DNA from: Litoribacter populi
GTDB lineage: Bacteria > Bacteroidota > Bacteroidia > Cytophagales > Cyclobacteriaceae
Direction of reading: 5' to 3'
Length of the DNA stretch: 64,000 bases
NCBI RefSeq assembly: GCF_007483685.1
Contig: NZ_VMKN01000001.1
Coordinates: forward strand, 2,471,549-2,535,548
A program made the translations under genes and the position numbers. Shown here one piece after another: positions 41,900 to 50,628 of this stretch (its first letter is position 1; each line of letters begins with the position of its first letter). The notes under the pieces are model-generated. The model ran no database searches, was not told the origin of the DNA, and worked only from the letters and a program-made list of their open reading frames with translations.

Positions 41900-42392
41900 G
41901 GTTGGACTCAATTACTTGATGGGCCTTTTCTAGCATAAAGTTGATATTATTGGAGCTCGATTCTAGTTTATGATGCTTAATCTCTAACGGTTCCCGTTCT
42001 TGCTTCAGTTTGAGGTAAACATTCCAATCAGCCTCACTATAGGTTCGTGGTTTCGAAAGCCGTTTTTTAATAATTTCTTCCGAGGCAAATACCTCAAAAA
42101 CCACTAAGGAAATTCCTTGCTTACTGGTCCAATCGAAAAAATATTTCCTGTTGATTTTTTTATGAAAGGTTGCATCTGCCACTACGCATTTTCCGGCATT
42201 TAGGGAGTTCTTGGTTCGGTAAAACAACTCTTCATACACCGTAAGCTTATCTTTATCGGTGTATTTTCCCATGGCGCCAAGTTCACGCCGCACCGCATCG
42301 CTGTTTATATAGACAGCACCCAATCGTTGGGATAACCTGCTTGCAAAATAACTCTTACCCGTCCCCGGCAATCCTGATACCATGATTAACAT
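41880..42392 (-). CDS. P-loop kinase (AAA_33 type)
   Basis: 170 residues. Walker A GLPGTGKSYFASRL at the start, VYINSDAVRRELG, then CVVADATFHKKINRKYFFDW and a lid with KKRLSKPRTYSEADW. This is the small-molecule kinase type found as the partner domain of APH-fold kinases. It overlaps the downstream APH-fold gene by 20 bases, suggesting translational coupling and a two-subunit version of a protein that is usually fused. No substrate can be named. Confidence 0.85.
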   Translation of the reverse strand: MLIMVSGLPGTGKSYFASRLSQRLGAVYINSDAVRRELGAMGKYTDKDKLTVYEELFYRTKNSLNAGKCVVADATFHKKINRKYFFDWTSKQGISLVVFEVFASEEIIKKRLSKPRTYSEADWNVYLKLKQEREPLEIKHHKLESSSNNINFMLEKAHQVIESNHEYKAN

Positions 42393-42566
42393 AACTTATA
42401 TACTACCTCTTTTATAATTTGTTTGAACTGTCCCTACTAACTTCCAAACTGTGGTCAAAGAACCTCAGGGAATTTTAAAAAGTCCAATTAAATGGATTCA
42501 TTGGTCTATTTTCCCCTTGGTATACTAGTTGGTTTGGTTCTTCTTTTAACCAAAAACATTATAACT

Positions 42567-43436
42567 ATGCAAGATCCAAAAACAAAACATCCTCAACCCC
42601 CACATCCGGAACAGAAACAGAATGTACCAGGTACTGAATCAAAACTGGAGCCCAAAGCTGACCATGGAGAGAAGAGTTACAGAGGTTCAGGGAAACTAGA
42701 GGGTAAAAAAGCCATTATCACCGGGGGAGATTCCGGAATTGGGCGGGCTGTCGCCATTGCTTTTGCCCGTGAGGGAGCAGATGTGCTGATTTCCTACCTA
42801 TCTGAGGATGAAGACGCCATGGAAACTGCCCGCTATGTGGAGGAGGCAGGAAGAAATGCCGTATTAGTACCGGGGGATATCAGTCATGAGGACCATTGCA
42901 AAAAGATTATTGATAAAGCTGTGGCTGAATTTGGTCAAATTGATATTTTAGTCAACAATGCCGCCTACCAGATGGCCCGGGAAAAAATTGAAGACATCCC
43001 CAGCGATGAATGGGATTATACTTTCCGTACAAACATCCATGCCATGTTTTACCTCTGCAAAGCTGCAAAACCCCACATGAAACCTGGCAGCACCATAATC
43101 AATACTACATCAGTGAATGCCTATAATCCAAAACCTATTTTATTAGCCTATGCGGCAACGAAGGGTGCAATTCAAAACTTCACATCTTCCCTAGCTCAGC
43201 TCTTGGCAGAGGACGGTATACGAGTCAACTGTGTTGCACCTGGGCCCATATGGACTCCATTGATCCCTGCGACCATGCCTCCGGAAAACGTGGAGGAATT
43301 CGGAAAAACCACCCCCATGAAGCGTGCAGGCCAACCGGTGGAGTTATCAGCCACCTATGTGTTGCTGGCCTCAGAAGGTTCCAGCTACATGACCGGAGCT
43401 ACTATTCAAATCACAGGAGGAACTCCGACAATTTGA
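42567..43436 (+). CDS. SDR family oxidoreductase (YghA-like)
   Basis: 289 residues from ATG 42567. A longer start at 42492 adds a hydrophobic helix before the usual family N terminus, and the shorter start fits YghA better. The Pro-rich leader (HPQPPHPEQKQNVPG) is typical of this branch. Cofactor site TGGDSGIGRAVAIAFAREGA, NNAAYQ, catalytic Ser in INTTSVNAYNP and YAATKGAIQNF (Tyr, Lys), and CVAPGPIWTPL. NADP-preferring dehydrogenases of this branch are induced by general stress; substrate unknown. It diverges from the two kinase genes. Confidence 0.92.
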   Translation: MQDPKTKHPQPPHPEQKQNVPGTESKLEPKADHGEKSYRGSGKLEGKKAIITGGDSGIGRAVAIAFAREGADVLISYLSEDEDAMETARYVEEAGRNAVLVPGDISHEDHCKKIIDKAVAEFGQIDILVNNAAYQMAREKIEDIPSDEWDYTFRTNIHAMFYLCKAAKPHMKPGSTIINTTSVNAYNPKPILLAYAATKGAIQNFTSSLAQLLAEDGIRVNCVAPGPIWTPLIPATMPPENVEEFGKTTPMKRAGQPVELSATYVLLASEGSSYMTGATIQITGGTPTI

Positions 43437-43441
43437 TTTAA

Positions 43442-43508
43442 AGTACGAAGTGCGAGATATGAAATACGGAGGTAGGAAGTGAGAGGTTTTGGTACAAGGT
43501 ACTTCGTT
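43442..43508. repeat. GTACGAR heptad array in intergenic region
   Basis: Imperfect heptads (AAGTACGAAGTGCGAG, GGAGGTAGGAAGTGAGAGG, GGTACAAGGTACTTCG) starting six bases after the SDR stop codon. The rest of the ~325-base gap to the outer-membrane gene holds no other feature besides the terminator at 43722-43753. Confidence 0.65.
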
Positions 43509-43721
43509 CCATTTATTGATACATAAAAGTAACAATGTGGCTCAATTGCCCCTATTGGGACTAAGAGTGGAATCCTATTTTATCAATAATATTACCTGTA
43601 TAGCTTATTTAAAGGCAAAATAAGGTAAACAAAGCCAAACACAAGATGTGGAACAGAGTTTGGCTTAAGTTAATTGACTTTATTTAATAAGAATATCTGT
43701 CAATAACCTAACCTCCAACCG

Positions 43722-43753
43722 AAAAGGGTTTCCTATCCGTAGGAAGCCCTTTT
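43722..43753. terminator. Terminator, probably bidirectional
   Basis: 14-position stem with one mismatch (AAAAGGGTTTCCTA / TAGGAAGCCCTTTT) around TCCG, with A and T runs outside. It lies eight bases past the stop of the minus-strand outer-membrane gene. Confidence 0.88.
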
Positions 43754-43761
43754 TAATTTTT

Positions 43762-44529
43762 CTACCTACTTCCAAAATGGTACGACACTCCAATATGAGC
43801 CACTGGCATATTTATCAGATGATTAAATCTCGTTCCTTTCTGATTTAAATCTAAATCATGTTCTGATTCTTCCCGAAAGCGATTGGTGTCAGAAGTCCTG
43901 AAATTGTAATTCTCCAATTGTATTAATCTTACATTTCCCTGAATTGCAATATTACTTCGCAGGTAATAGCTCAACCCGATATCCAAACCCGTATTCAAAT
44001 TCCTTTCTTGGTATTCATATCTGTCAGGAGCCATTGTATCAGGAACAAGGCGCCACCTCCATCCGATACCGTACGTACTTTCGTGAACTCTATTAACCTC
44101 CCCAGTGCCCTGTTCCACCAATGCGTAATAATTCAGTTGGAGTTCAAACTTCCTTCCCAAAGGAAACAGTTGAGTCACAAAGACTCCCGCACCCAATAAA
44201 TTATTCCGGGTTTGAAATCTATAATTATAACCTGTGCCTAGTTCCCCTGATCCATCATTTTCCCACATATTTATAAAAGCTTTATTCTCAAGGTGTTCAT
44301 AAGAACGGTAACTTCCTATAAGTCCAATAATAGTGTTCTCTCCAGCCAAAATTCCTATACGATTTCTCCAACTGATGTTATGGGAATAAAAGTTGTTTTC
44401 ATGCATTGCCGGAGTGGCATTTGCATATGGCGTGATTTCAGAAAAGACAGCCCATTTATACTCATCACTTTGGCCCTTCGCTAGACCAGTTAAAAGAAAC
44501 AATACAAAAAGCGGTATAATTTTTTTCAT
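43762..44529 (-). CDS. Outer-membrane beta-barrel protein
   Basis: 255 residues from ATG 44529; a start at 44559 would precede the signal peptide. Signal peptide (FVLFLLTGLAKGQ) then alternating polar/hydrophobic strands with aromatic ends (NIIGLIGSYRSYEHLE-like, LLGAGVFVTQLFPLG, FELQLNYYALVEQG, GLDIGLSYYLRSNIAIQ), finishing with HIGVSYHFGSR, the last residue region typical of barrel ends. About ten to twelve strands could fit. Function unknown. Followed at once by a terminator. Confidence 0.78.
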   Translation of the reverse strand: MKKIIPLFVLFLLTGLAKGQSDEYKWAVFSEITPYANATPAMHENNFYSHNISWRNRIGILAGENTIIGLIGSYRSYEHLENKAFINMWENDGSGELGTGYNYRFQTRNNLLGAGVFVTQLFPLGRKFELQLNYYALVEQGTGEVNRVHESTYGIGWRWRLVPDTMAPDRYEYQERNLNTGLDIGLSYYLRSNIAIQGNVRLIQLENYNFRTSDTNRFREESEHDLDLNQKGTRFNHLINMPVAHIGVSYHFGSR

Positions 44530-44749
44530 AAGTTTAAAATTTAGAGTCAATACGGTCATTTTTATTTTGATGTCCTAAAGAAATAGTAAAATTTCTTAAC
44601 ATCCATACCCCAAACTCAGTTATTACCAAAAACAGACATGACCTTTCCGTTAGATTACAATTCCATTCTCAAAAGGATAGATGAGATTGACTTTCAAATG
44701 GAACTATACATAGTACCTCGTACTTAGTACATAGTACAAATGTTATTCG
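44530..44749. other. Intergenic region between outer-membrane gene and rhlE
   Basis: No gene. It holds the promoter of the minus-strand outer-membrane gene and a heptad array at 44706-44738 (TAGTACCTCGTACTTAGTAC), which abuts the rhlE promoter. Confidence 0.5.
44706..44738. repeat. GTACGAR heptad array, reverse orientation
   Basis: Read on the minus strand it gives GTACTATGTACTAAGTACGA and GGTACTATG, with the seven-base period. It ends 12 bases before the rhlE -7 box. Confidence 0.55.
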
Positions 44750-44757
44750 TATCTTTG
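44750..44757 (+). promoter_or_regulatory. Promoter -7 element of rhlE and long leader
   Basis: TATCTTTG matches TAnnTTTG; no clear -33 TTTG at the right distance, where the heptad array lies. The start near 44764 gives a ~93-base leader with GC-rich inverted segments (CCGGCCGG ... CCCCGG), unusual in this AT-rich intergenic DNA and possibly a regulated 5' UTR as in other DEAD-box helicase genes. Confidence 0.6.
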
Positions 44758-44856
44758 CCTTTTACACCGGCCGGTTGTTAGCCGTACAAATGAATATCCC
44801 CGGCTATACAGGAATTTACAACATCCTGCCAGCCCACAATTTTATTATTAGCCAAT

Positions 44857-46044
44857 ATGGCATTCAAAAACCTATCATTGATTGACCCTATCCTCAAGGC
44901 GCTTGCCGAGGAAGGTTACACCACCCCTACTCCTATCCAACAGAAATCCATCCCTCTAGTACTTGAGGGGCGTGATCTTTTGGGCTGTGCCCAAACTGGA
45001 ACGGGAAAAACTGCTGCTTTCGCAATACCCATTATTCAGTTACTTGCTCAGCAGAAACAAAGAAAAAGGGGTATCAAAACCCTTATTTTGACCCCTACGC
45101 GGGAATTGGCTATTCAGATTGACGAGAGTTTCGCTGCTTACGGCAGATTTACGGATATCCGCCACACGGTCATTTTTGGCGGGGTGTCTCAACTCCACCA
45201 AACCAAAGCGTTACAACGCGGAGTCGATGTATTGGTGGCCACTCCAGGTAGACTCCTGGATTTGATCAACCAAAAATTTATCGACTTGCGCCAATTGGAA
45301 ACCTTCGTCCTCGATGAGGCCGACAGGATGCTGGACATGGGCTTTATTCACGATGTAAAAAAAATCATTGCTCTACTGCCTAAAAAGAGACAAACGCTTT
45401 TCTTCTCGGCCACCATGCCGTCTGAAATCCAAAAACTCGCAGATACCCTACTTACAAGACCGGCATTTGTGGAGGTGACCCCTCCAAGTTCTACAGTGGA
45501 CAAAATTGACCAGCAACTCTATTATACCAACAAGAACGACAAAGCTAAATTGCTAATCCACCTTATGGAGGAAAAAGGCATTGGTTCGGCTTTGGTTTTT
45601 ACCAGAACGAAACATGGTGCTGACAAAGTAGTCAAACTGCTTAAGCGAGAAGACATGCAGGCTGCTGCAATTCACGGTAACAAAAGCCAGAATGCCCGCC
45701 AGAATGCCTTGAATGACTTCAAGAATGGCAAGCTCCAGATTTTGGTAGCCACCGACATTGCTGCAAGAGGTATAGATATCGATGAACTCGCGAACGTGTT
45801 CAACTACGATTTGCCAAATATTCCAGAGACATATGTCCACAGAATTGGCCGAACCGGAAGGGCTGGTCACCATGGTATTGCCATGTCATTTGTGGATGGA
45901 GACACGCATAAAGAACTCAAGGACATTGAAAAACTGATTGGCAAGAAGATTCCGGTAGTAGAAAAGCATCCCTACCCCTTCAACGGTGTCATGACTCCAA
46001 AAGCGGAGAAAGCTAAGAAGAAGTCTGGATTTAAAAGGCGATAG
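44857..46044 (+). CDS. rhlE: DEAD-box RNA helicase RhlE
   Basis: 395 residues. Q motif (FKNLSLIDPILKALAEEGYT ending in PTPIQ), Walker A CAQTGTGKTAAF, PTRELAIQ, TPGRLLD, DEAD box VLDEADRMLDMGF, SAT, ATDIAARGIDIDE, and HRIGRTGRAG. It ends in a short basic tail (KAEKAKKKSGFKRR), typical of RhlE. It unwinds RNA in ribosome assembly and cold adaptation. Preceded by a ~93-base leader and followed by a perfect 13-base terminator hairpin. Confidence 0.96.
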   Translation: MAFKNLSLIDPILKALAEEGYTTPTPIQQKSIPLVLEGRDLLGCAQTGTGKTAAFAIPIIQLLAQQKQRKRGIKTLILTPTRELAIQIDESFAAYGRFTDIRHTVIFGGVSQLHQTKALQRGVDVLVATPGRLLDLINQKFIDLRQLETFVLDEADRMLDMGFIHDVKKIIALLPKKRQTLFFSATMPSEIQKLADTLLTRPAFVEVTPPSSTVDKIDQQLYYTNKNDKAKLLIHLMEEKGIGSALVFTRTKHGADKVVKLLKREDMQAAAIHGNKSQNARQNALNDFKNGKLQILVATDIAARGIDIDELANVFNYDLPNIPETYVHRIGRTGRAGHHGIAMSFVDGDTHKELKDIEKLIGKKIPVVEKHPYPFNGVMTPKAEKAKKKSGFKRR

Positions 46045-46061
46045 TTTAAACATGAGAGTTT

Positions 46062-46096
46062 AACCGCAGAGGCGGTACCTTTGCGCCTCTGCGGTT
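46062..46096 (+). terminator. Terminator after rhlE
   Basis: A perfect 13-base stem AACCGCAGAGGCG / CGCCTCTGCGGTT with a 9-base loop, followed by ATTTTAAAA. The 3' arm with its TTTGCGCCT start resembles the dispersed REP-like family. Confidence 0.88.
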
Positions 46097-46230
46097 ATTT
46101 TAAAAATTAACTTTCCCCGACAACCTTCGTCACACTTTTCATAAATCAGAATTTATCCTTCAGTTTTGCGTTCTATAAGGGAATTAAAATCAGCCGATGG
46201 TGTTGAATAGTTCCTGAAAGTAAGGGAAGT

Positions 46231-47490
46231 ATGAACTGGGACAGATTAAAGGAAAAGCTTAATATCCTGGCCGATGCGGCTAAATATGACGTTTCTTGTT
46301 CCTCCAGCGGGAGCAAGCGGACCAATTAGGAAAAAGGCTTGGGGGACAGTAGCGGCATGGGGATCTGCCATACCTATACTGAAGACGGGCGATGCGTCTC
46401 ACTACTCAAAATCCTTCTTACCAACCATTGCATCTACGATTGCCTATATTGCGTCTCCCGCAAAAGCAATAATATCAAAAGGGCGGCATTCACCGTGGAT
46501 GAAGTCGTAGAACTCACCATCAATTTTTATCGAAGAAACTACATAGAAGGATTGTTTCTCTCTTCCGGCATTTTCAAAGATGCTGATTTCACTATGGAGA
46601 GATTGGTCAAAGTGGCCAAAAAGCTCAGGCAGGAGCATAAATTCAACGGATACATACACCTCAAAACAATTCCAGGAGCCAGGGATGAGCTCATGCGTGA
46701 AGCAGGACTTTACGCCGACCGACTGAGCGTCAACTTGGAACTCCCTACCTCCTCAGGCCTTAAGCTTCTTGCCCCGGACAAAAACCATAAGGACATGATT
46801 AAACCCATGGCCTCTATTCAGCAGGATATTTTAAAATTTAAGGAGGAGAAAAAACTGATCAAGTCCACTCCAATTTTTGCCCCGGCTGGACAGTCAAGCC
46901 AGATGATCATCGGTGCCACTAATGAAAGTGACTTGGATATCATCAAGACCAGTTCAACCCTCTATCAGAAATTCAACCTTAAAAGGGTTTACTTTTCCGG
47001 TTATGTGCCAGTGCTCGAACACCAGAATTTACCTATGCTGGGCACTCCAGTACCTCTGGTGAGAGAAAATAGGCTTTATCAGACGGATTGGCTCATGCGA
47101 TTCTACCAGTTTAATCCCCAAGAAATTGTGAATGAGACCTATCCCAACCTAGACTTAGAAATTGACCCAAAGTTAAGCTGGGCTTTGAGAAACAGGGGCC
47201 ATTTTCCTGTAGATGTAAATAAAGCAGATTATCACATGATACTGCGCATTCCTGGAGTGGGTGTCAAATCGGCCAAAAAGATTGTAGCAGCAAGGAAGTT
47301 TGGTGCGTTGAATTTGGATAAACTTCGTAAATTGGGAATTGCCATGAACCGTGCGCAGCATTTCATTGCCTGCGGAAATCACATTGGCATCAGTGATATG
47401 GACAGTTTGACCCTACGTCAAATGATTCTTCAGAATGGTAAAAGTAAATTCTCCGCAAACTTCTCCCCTCAACTATCACTTTTTCAATGA
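46231..47490 (+). pseudogene. Radical SAM DNA modification/repair protein, in-frame UAG
   Basis: From ATG 46231 the frame reads the family N terminus (WDRLKEKLNILADAAKYD, VSCSSSGSKRTN), then TAG at 46327-46329 (codon 33), then continues in the same frame with EKGLGDSSGMGICHTY. Without the stop it is a normal 419-residue member. The radical-SAM cluster motif CIYDCLYC (Cys67, 71, 74) and a C-terminal helix-hairpin-helix (RIPGVGVKSAKKI) are intact. Translation could restart at a TTG at 46339 or ATG at 46363, giving a nearly full protein. The family is the putative DNA-repair radical SAM protein always paired with TIGR03915, which follows with an ATGA overlap. CAG or CAA to TAG is the simplest cause. 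Confidence 0.82.
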
Positions 47491-48245
47491 GCTTTTTAAT
47501 CTATGATGGTACATTTGACGGGTTGATGACGGCTGTTTTTGAAAGCTATGCCTTGAAGCTGGAAAGTCCTCAGGTTTATACTAAAGACCAACTTGGCCCT
47601 CAACTTTTTGAGCAAGTTCTTGAAGTTTCAAGTGATGAGGAAAAAGCTTTACGTGTCAAGACTAAAATCAAGTCAATTTTGGGACAAAATGGACTCCAAA
47701 TGCTTTGGAAAGCCACTCTTTCTGAAGGGGCTGAAGTTGGAAACATAGTCCTGGGAGTTGTTAGATATGCTCTTAAAACAGAAAAGAACATTTTAAAAGA
47801 CTATGGTCATCCCTCGGTATTGAGCCTGCAGGAAATTATGAAAAAGCTCAGTCGGGAAAGACATAGGATGACTGCATTTGTGAGATTCAAACTAGCTTCT
47901 GACCAAGTTTATTACGCCACCATTGAGCCTGACTTTGATGTGCTGCCCCTGATTTCCGACCATTTCAAAAACAGATATGCAGATCAGAAATGGATGATTT
48001 TTGACCTTAAAAGGAATTATGGGATTTTTTATGACCTCAGAAAAGTCATTCCTGTAGAGTTTCATAACCCTGAAGCCGGACAAAGCCTCTCTGTCATCAG
48101 CATAGAATGGGATGAAACAGAAAAGGAGTTTCAATCTCTGTGGAAAAACTATTTCAAATCAACAAATATTGCCAGCCGGAAAAATACAAAACTTCATCTT
48201 CAGCATGTACCAAGAAGATATTGGAAATATTTAGTAGAAAAATGA
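47487..48245 (+). CDS. TIGR03915 putative DNA-repair partner protein
   Basis: 252 residues. It begins with MSFLIYDGTFDGLMTAVFES and has the central YGHPSVLSLQEIMKKLSRER region, RFKLASDQVYYATIEPDFD, FKNRYADQKWMIFDLKRNYG and the C-terminal RYWKYLVE typical of the TIGR03915/DUF4130 family. It contains no known catalytic motif that I recognise. It is found next to the radical SAM DNA modification/repair protein in many genomes, and here starts inside it (ATGA, 47487-47490), so it depends on translation of that gene. The thi operon promoter lies just after its stop codon. Confidence 0.9.
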   Translation: MSFLIYDGTFDGLMTAVFESYALKLESPQVYTKDQLGPQLFEQVLEVSSDEEKALRVKTKIKSILGQNGLQMLWKATLSEGAEVGNIVLGVVRYALKTEKNILKDYGHPSVLSLQEIMKKLSRERHRMTAFVRFKLASDQVYYATIEPDFDVLPLISDHFKNRYADQKWMIFDLKRNYGIFYDLRKVIPVEFHNPEAGQSLSVISIEWDETEKEFQSLWKNYFKSTNIASRKNTKLHLQHVPRRYWKYLVEK

Positions 48246-48270
48246 AAATAGGTCTTCCCACCAAAACTGT

Positions 48271-48278
48271 TATCTTTG
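48271..48278 (+). promoter_or_regulatory. Promoter -7 element of the thi operon
   Basis: TATCTTTG matches TAnnTTTG. It ends ~8 bases before the TPP riboswitch, so transcription starts at the very beginning of the aptamer. No good -33 TTTG is seen. Confidence 0.7.
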
Positions 48279-48285
48279 TGAAAAA

Positions 48286-48361
48286 TGCTTTAGGGGTGCC
48301 CAATCGGGCTGAGATCATACCCTTTGAACCTGATGCTGCTCATACTGCCGAAGGGAAAAGT
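48286..48361 (+). promoter_or_regulatory. TPP riboswitch (THI element)
   Basis: All THI signatures in order: AGGGGTGCCC, GGGCTGAGATCATACCC, TTTGAACCTGAT and GCCGAAGGGAAAAG; P1 closes by CTTT/AAAG. TPP-binding RNAs of this kind turn down thiamine genes when TPP is plentiful. About 60 bases separate it from the thiS start codon; I see no obvious terminator there, so control is more likely at translation. Confidence 0.93.
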
Positions 48362-48422
48362 AATGGCTCCACCGTGACCATGCCTAAAGTGTTAGATTTC
48401 TGAGTCAATAATTTCTTCTAAC

Positions 48423-48632
48423 ATGGAAATACTTCTGAACAACACCCCTAAATCCTTGCCTAATCATGAGGAAATCAGTGCAGCTGAACTGGTCTCTGTG
48501 AGTTTTCCCAAAAATGGAAAAGGGATAGCCCTGGCAGTGGAAAATCAAGTGATTCCGCGTCACAAATGGGAGGAAACCATCATAAAAGACTCCGCCAAGG
48601 TGGTCGTATTCAGAGCTACTCAAGGAGGTTGA
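48423..48632 (+). CDS. thiS: Sulfur carrier protein ThiS
   Basis: 69 residues, ending in the diagnostic Gly-Gly (ATQGG), on which the thiocarboxylate is formed. Beta-grasp pattern: MEILLNNTPKSLP, KNGKGIALAVENQVIPRHKW, DSAKVVVFRATQGG. It donates sulfur for thiazole formation by ThiG. First gene of the operon, under the TPP riboswitch. thiF, needed for activation, is not in the window. Confidence 0.93.
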   Translation: MEILLNNTPKSLPNHEEISAAELVSVSFPKNGKGIALAVENQVIPRHKWEETIIKDSAKVVVFRATQGG

Positions 48633-48633
48633 T

Positions 48634-49242
48634 ATGAAGATTATACTATTCTCTTCCCCTACTCCTTTATCCAAAGAAGCTGATCTGATCAGGAGTTACC
48701 TGGATTGTGGGATAGAATACTTCCACCTCAAAAAACCCCTTTTACCCGAAAATGCATTGCTTCGCTTGATCGAACTGATAGGTGATGAACACCGGGAGAA
48801 AATCGCATTACATTCTCATCATCACATTGCTAGACCTTTAGGCATAAAACGCTTACACTTTCCTGAAATATTGAGAGATAATACTCCAGCAGAGGATTTC
48901 GAAAACTTATTAGACCAGGGTTTTCACCTAACCACCTCGGTTCATTCCTTTGGAACCCTAGAAAATCTCCCCAATCATTTTCATTATGTCTTTATGGGAC
49001 CTATATTCCCGAGTATAAGTAAAAAAGGGTATGGAGCCCCTTTCGAGGCAAGTAAATGGAATCAGGTGAAAGAGGTAAACACTCCTCTGATAGCAATAGG
49101 GGGTTTAAATAAGGAAAAGCTACCAATAATAAAGGACTTAGGTTTTTCAGGTGCAGCTTTGTTGGGTAGCGTTTGGAAATCAACTTACCCGCAGGCCATG
49201 GAAGAGATTAGGGCTTCATTAGAATTTGAGAAAAACGTTTAA
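48634..49242 (+). CDS. ThiE/TenI-like protein
   Basis: 202 residues with a TIM-barrel of the ThiE/TenI family: IILFSSPTPLSKE, YFHLKKPLL, VFMGPIFPSISKKGYG and the phosphate-binding PLIAIGGLNKEKLP. It lacks the typical INDR...DADGVHLG pattern, having LHSHHHIARPLGIKRLHF instead, so it is more like TenI thiazole tautomerase than thiamine phosphate synthase. One base separates it from thiS, and its stop overlaps the next start (TAATG). Confidence 0.78.
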   Translation: MKIILFSSPTPLSKEADLIRSYLDCGIEYFHLKKPLLPENALLRLIELIGDEHREKIALHSHHHIARPLGIKRLHFPEILRDNTPAEDFENLLDQGFHLTTSVHSFGTLENLPNHFHYVFMGPIFPSISKKGYGAPFEASKWNQVKEVNTPLIAIGGLNKEKLPIIKDLGFSGAALLGSVWKSTYPQAMEEIRASLEFEKNV

Positions 49243-49871
49243 TGGAAAGATTACAATTTATTAGCCAAGGAAATACAGCTAATGAGCAACTAGAGAGCAT
49301 AAAAAGAGTATTAGATGTGGGCTGTCAATGGATACAATTCAGATGGAAGAACGCGTCCTTGACTGATATTCTAAAAACTGGAACAGAAGTCAGGTCTTTT
49401 ACTGGATTATATAGAGCTAAGCTTATAATAAATGACCACCTAACTATAGCAGATCAACTTGATGCGGATGGACTTCACTTGGGTCTAAATGATGAAAGTA
49501 TAATTGAAGCAAGAGAAGTGCTAGGAAATAACAAAATAATCGGTGGCACCGCAAACACTTGGGAACATGTGCAGCAGAGAATTGAAGAGGGCGTTGATTA
49601 CATTGGTTTAGGACCATTGAGGTTTACGACCACTAAAGAAAAGTTGAGCCCAATTTTAGGCTTTGAAGGCTATGCCGATATCTGCCACAAACTTACTCGG
49701 GGTGAAATGCCTATTTATGCCATTGGAGGGGTGAGAGCCGAGGATATTCCACAGTTGTTGGATTGTGGCGTCCATGGGGTGGCGGTATCCTCTGCCCTAC
49801 TGGAAAGCCCCAGCTTAAGCATTGAGAATTTTAACAAAAAACTTTATGAAACCGCTAAAAATTGCCGATAA
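49242..49871 (+). CDS. thiE: Thiamine phosphate synthase ThiE
   Basis: 209 residues. It joins HMP-PP and thiazole phosphate to give thiamine phosphate. Family signatures present: [52 protein letters not shown] and [12 protein letters not shown] with [12 protein letters not shown]. Start overlaps the preceding stop by one base and its end overlaps thiG by 26 bases, tight coupling within the riboswitch operon. Confidence 0.9.
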   Translation: MERLQFISQGNTANEQLESIKRVLDVGCQWIQFRWKNASLTDILKTGTEVRSFTGLYRAKLIINDHLTIADQLDADGLHLGLNDESIIEAREVLGNNKIIGGTANTWEHVQQRIEEGVDYIGLGPLRFTTTKEKLSPILGFEGYADICHKLTRGEMPIYAIGGVRAEDIPQLLDCGVHGVAVSSALLESPSLSIENFNKKLYETAKNCR

Positions 49872-50616
49872 AGAATTTAACTCTCGACTTTTTCTGGGAA
49901 CAGGAAAATTTGGTAGCAATAGAGAAATGGAGGAGGCAATATTAGCTTCAGGAAGTGAGATGGTAACTGTTGCCCTCAAGCGGGTGGATATGGAAACCGA
50001 CACGGACCAAATCATCACGCACCTACATCATCCGCATATCAACCTCTTGCCCAATACTTCCGGAGTCAGGAATGCCAAAGAAGCCATCTTTGCGGCTCAG
50101 CTTACTCGAGAAGCCATGGAAACCAACTGGCTAAAACTGGAAATCCACCCGGATCCAAAATATCTAATGCCTGACCCTATCGAAACGCTTAAAGCCACGG
50201 AGGAATTAGCAAAACTTGGGTTTATCGTCCTACCTTATATCCATGCCGATCCTGTTTTGTGTAAAAGGCTGGAAGATGCAGGCACAGCAGCGGTAATGCC
50301 ACTTGGAGCCCCTATTGGTACCAATAAAGGCCTGAAGGCAGAGACTTTCCTTGAAATCATAATCGAACAAAGCCGCGTGCCAGTGATCATCGATGCGGGA
50401 ATTGGAGCTCCGTCCGATGCAGCCAAAGCAATGGAAATGGGCGCCGATGCCGTTTTGGTCAATACTGCAATTGCCGTGGCTGGTAATCCAAGTGATATGG
50501 CAAGGGCCTTTAAGCTAGCAGTTGAGGCTGGCCGTATGGGTTTTGAGGCGAGGTTGGGCAAAATTAACAGCCATGCAGAGGCCTCCAGTCCCCTCACCCA
50601 ATTTTTGAATGAATAA
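49846..50616 (+). CDS. thiG: Thiazole synthase ThiG
   Basis: 256 residues from ATG 49846; the frame is open a further eight codons upstream inside thiE but family members start at [14 protein letters not shown]-barrel with [27 protein letters not shown] (Schiff-base Lys), [32 protein letters not shown] and [11 protein letters not shown]. It forms the thiazole phosphate from DXP, ThiS thiocarboxylate and the dehydroglycine made by ThiH or ThiO. Confidence 0.95.
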   Translation: MKPLKIADKEFNSRLFLGTGKFGSNREMEEAILASGSEMVTVALKRVDMETDTDQIITHLHHPHINLLPNTSGVRNAKEAIFAAQLTREAMETNWLKLEIHPDPKYLMPDPIETLKATEELAKLGFIVLPYIHADPVLCKRLEDAGTAAVMPLGAPIGTNKGLKAETFLEIIIEQSRVPVIIDAGIGAPSDAAKAMEMGADAVLVNTAIAVAGNPSDMARAFKLAVEAGRMGFEARLGKINSHAEASSPLTQFLNE

Positions 50617-50628
50617 TTAGATTGAACT

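Noticed and set aside
48140-48403. Open frame of 87 codons, or 53 codons from an ATG overlapping the TIGR03915 stop
   Set aside because: It lies over the thi promoter and the TPP riboswitch; its codons are explained by the conserved RNA.
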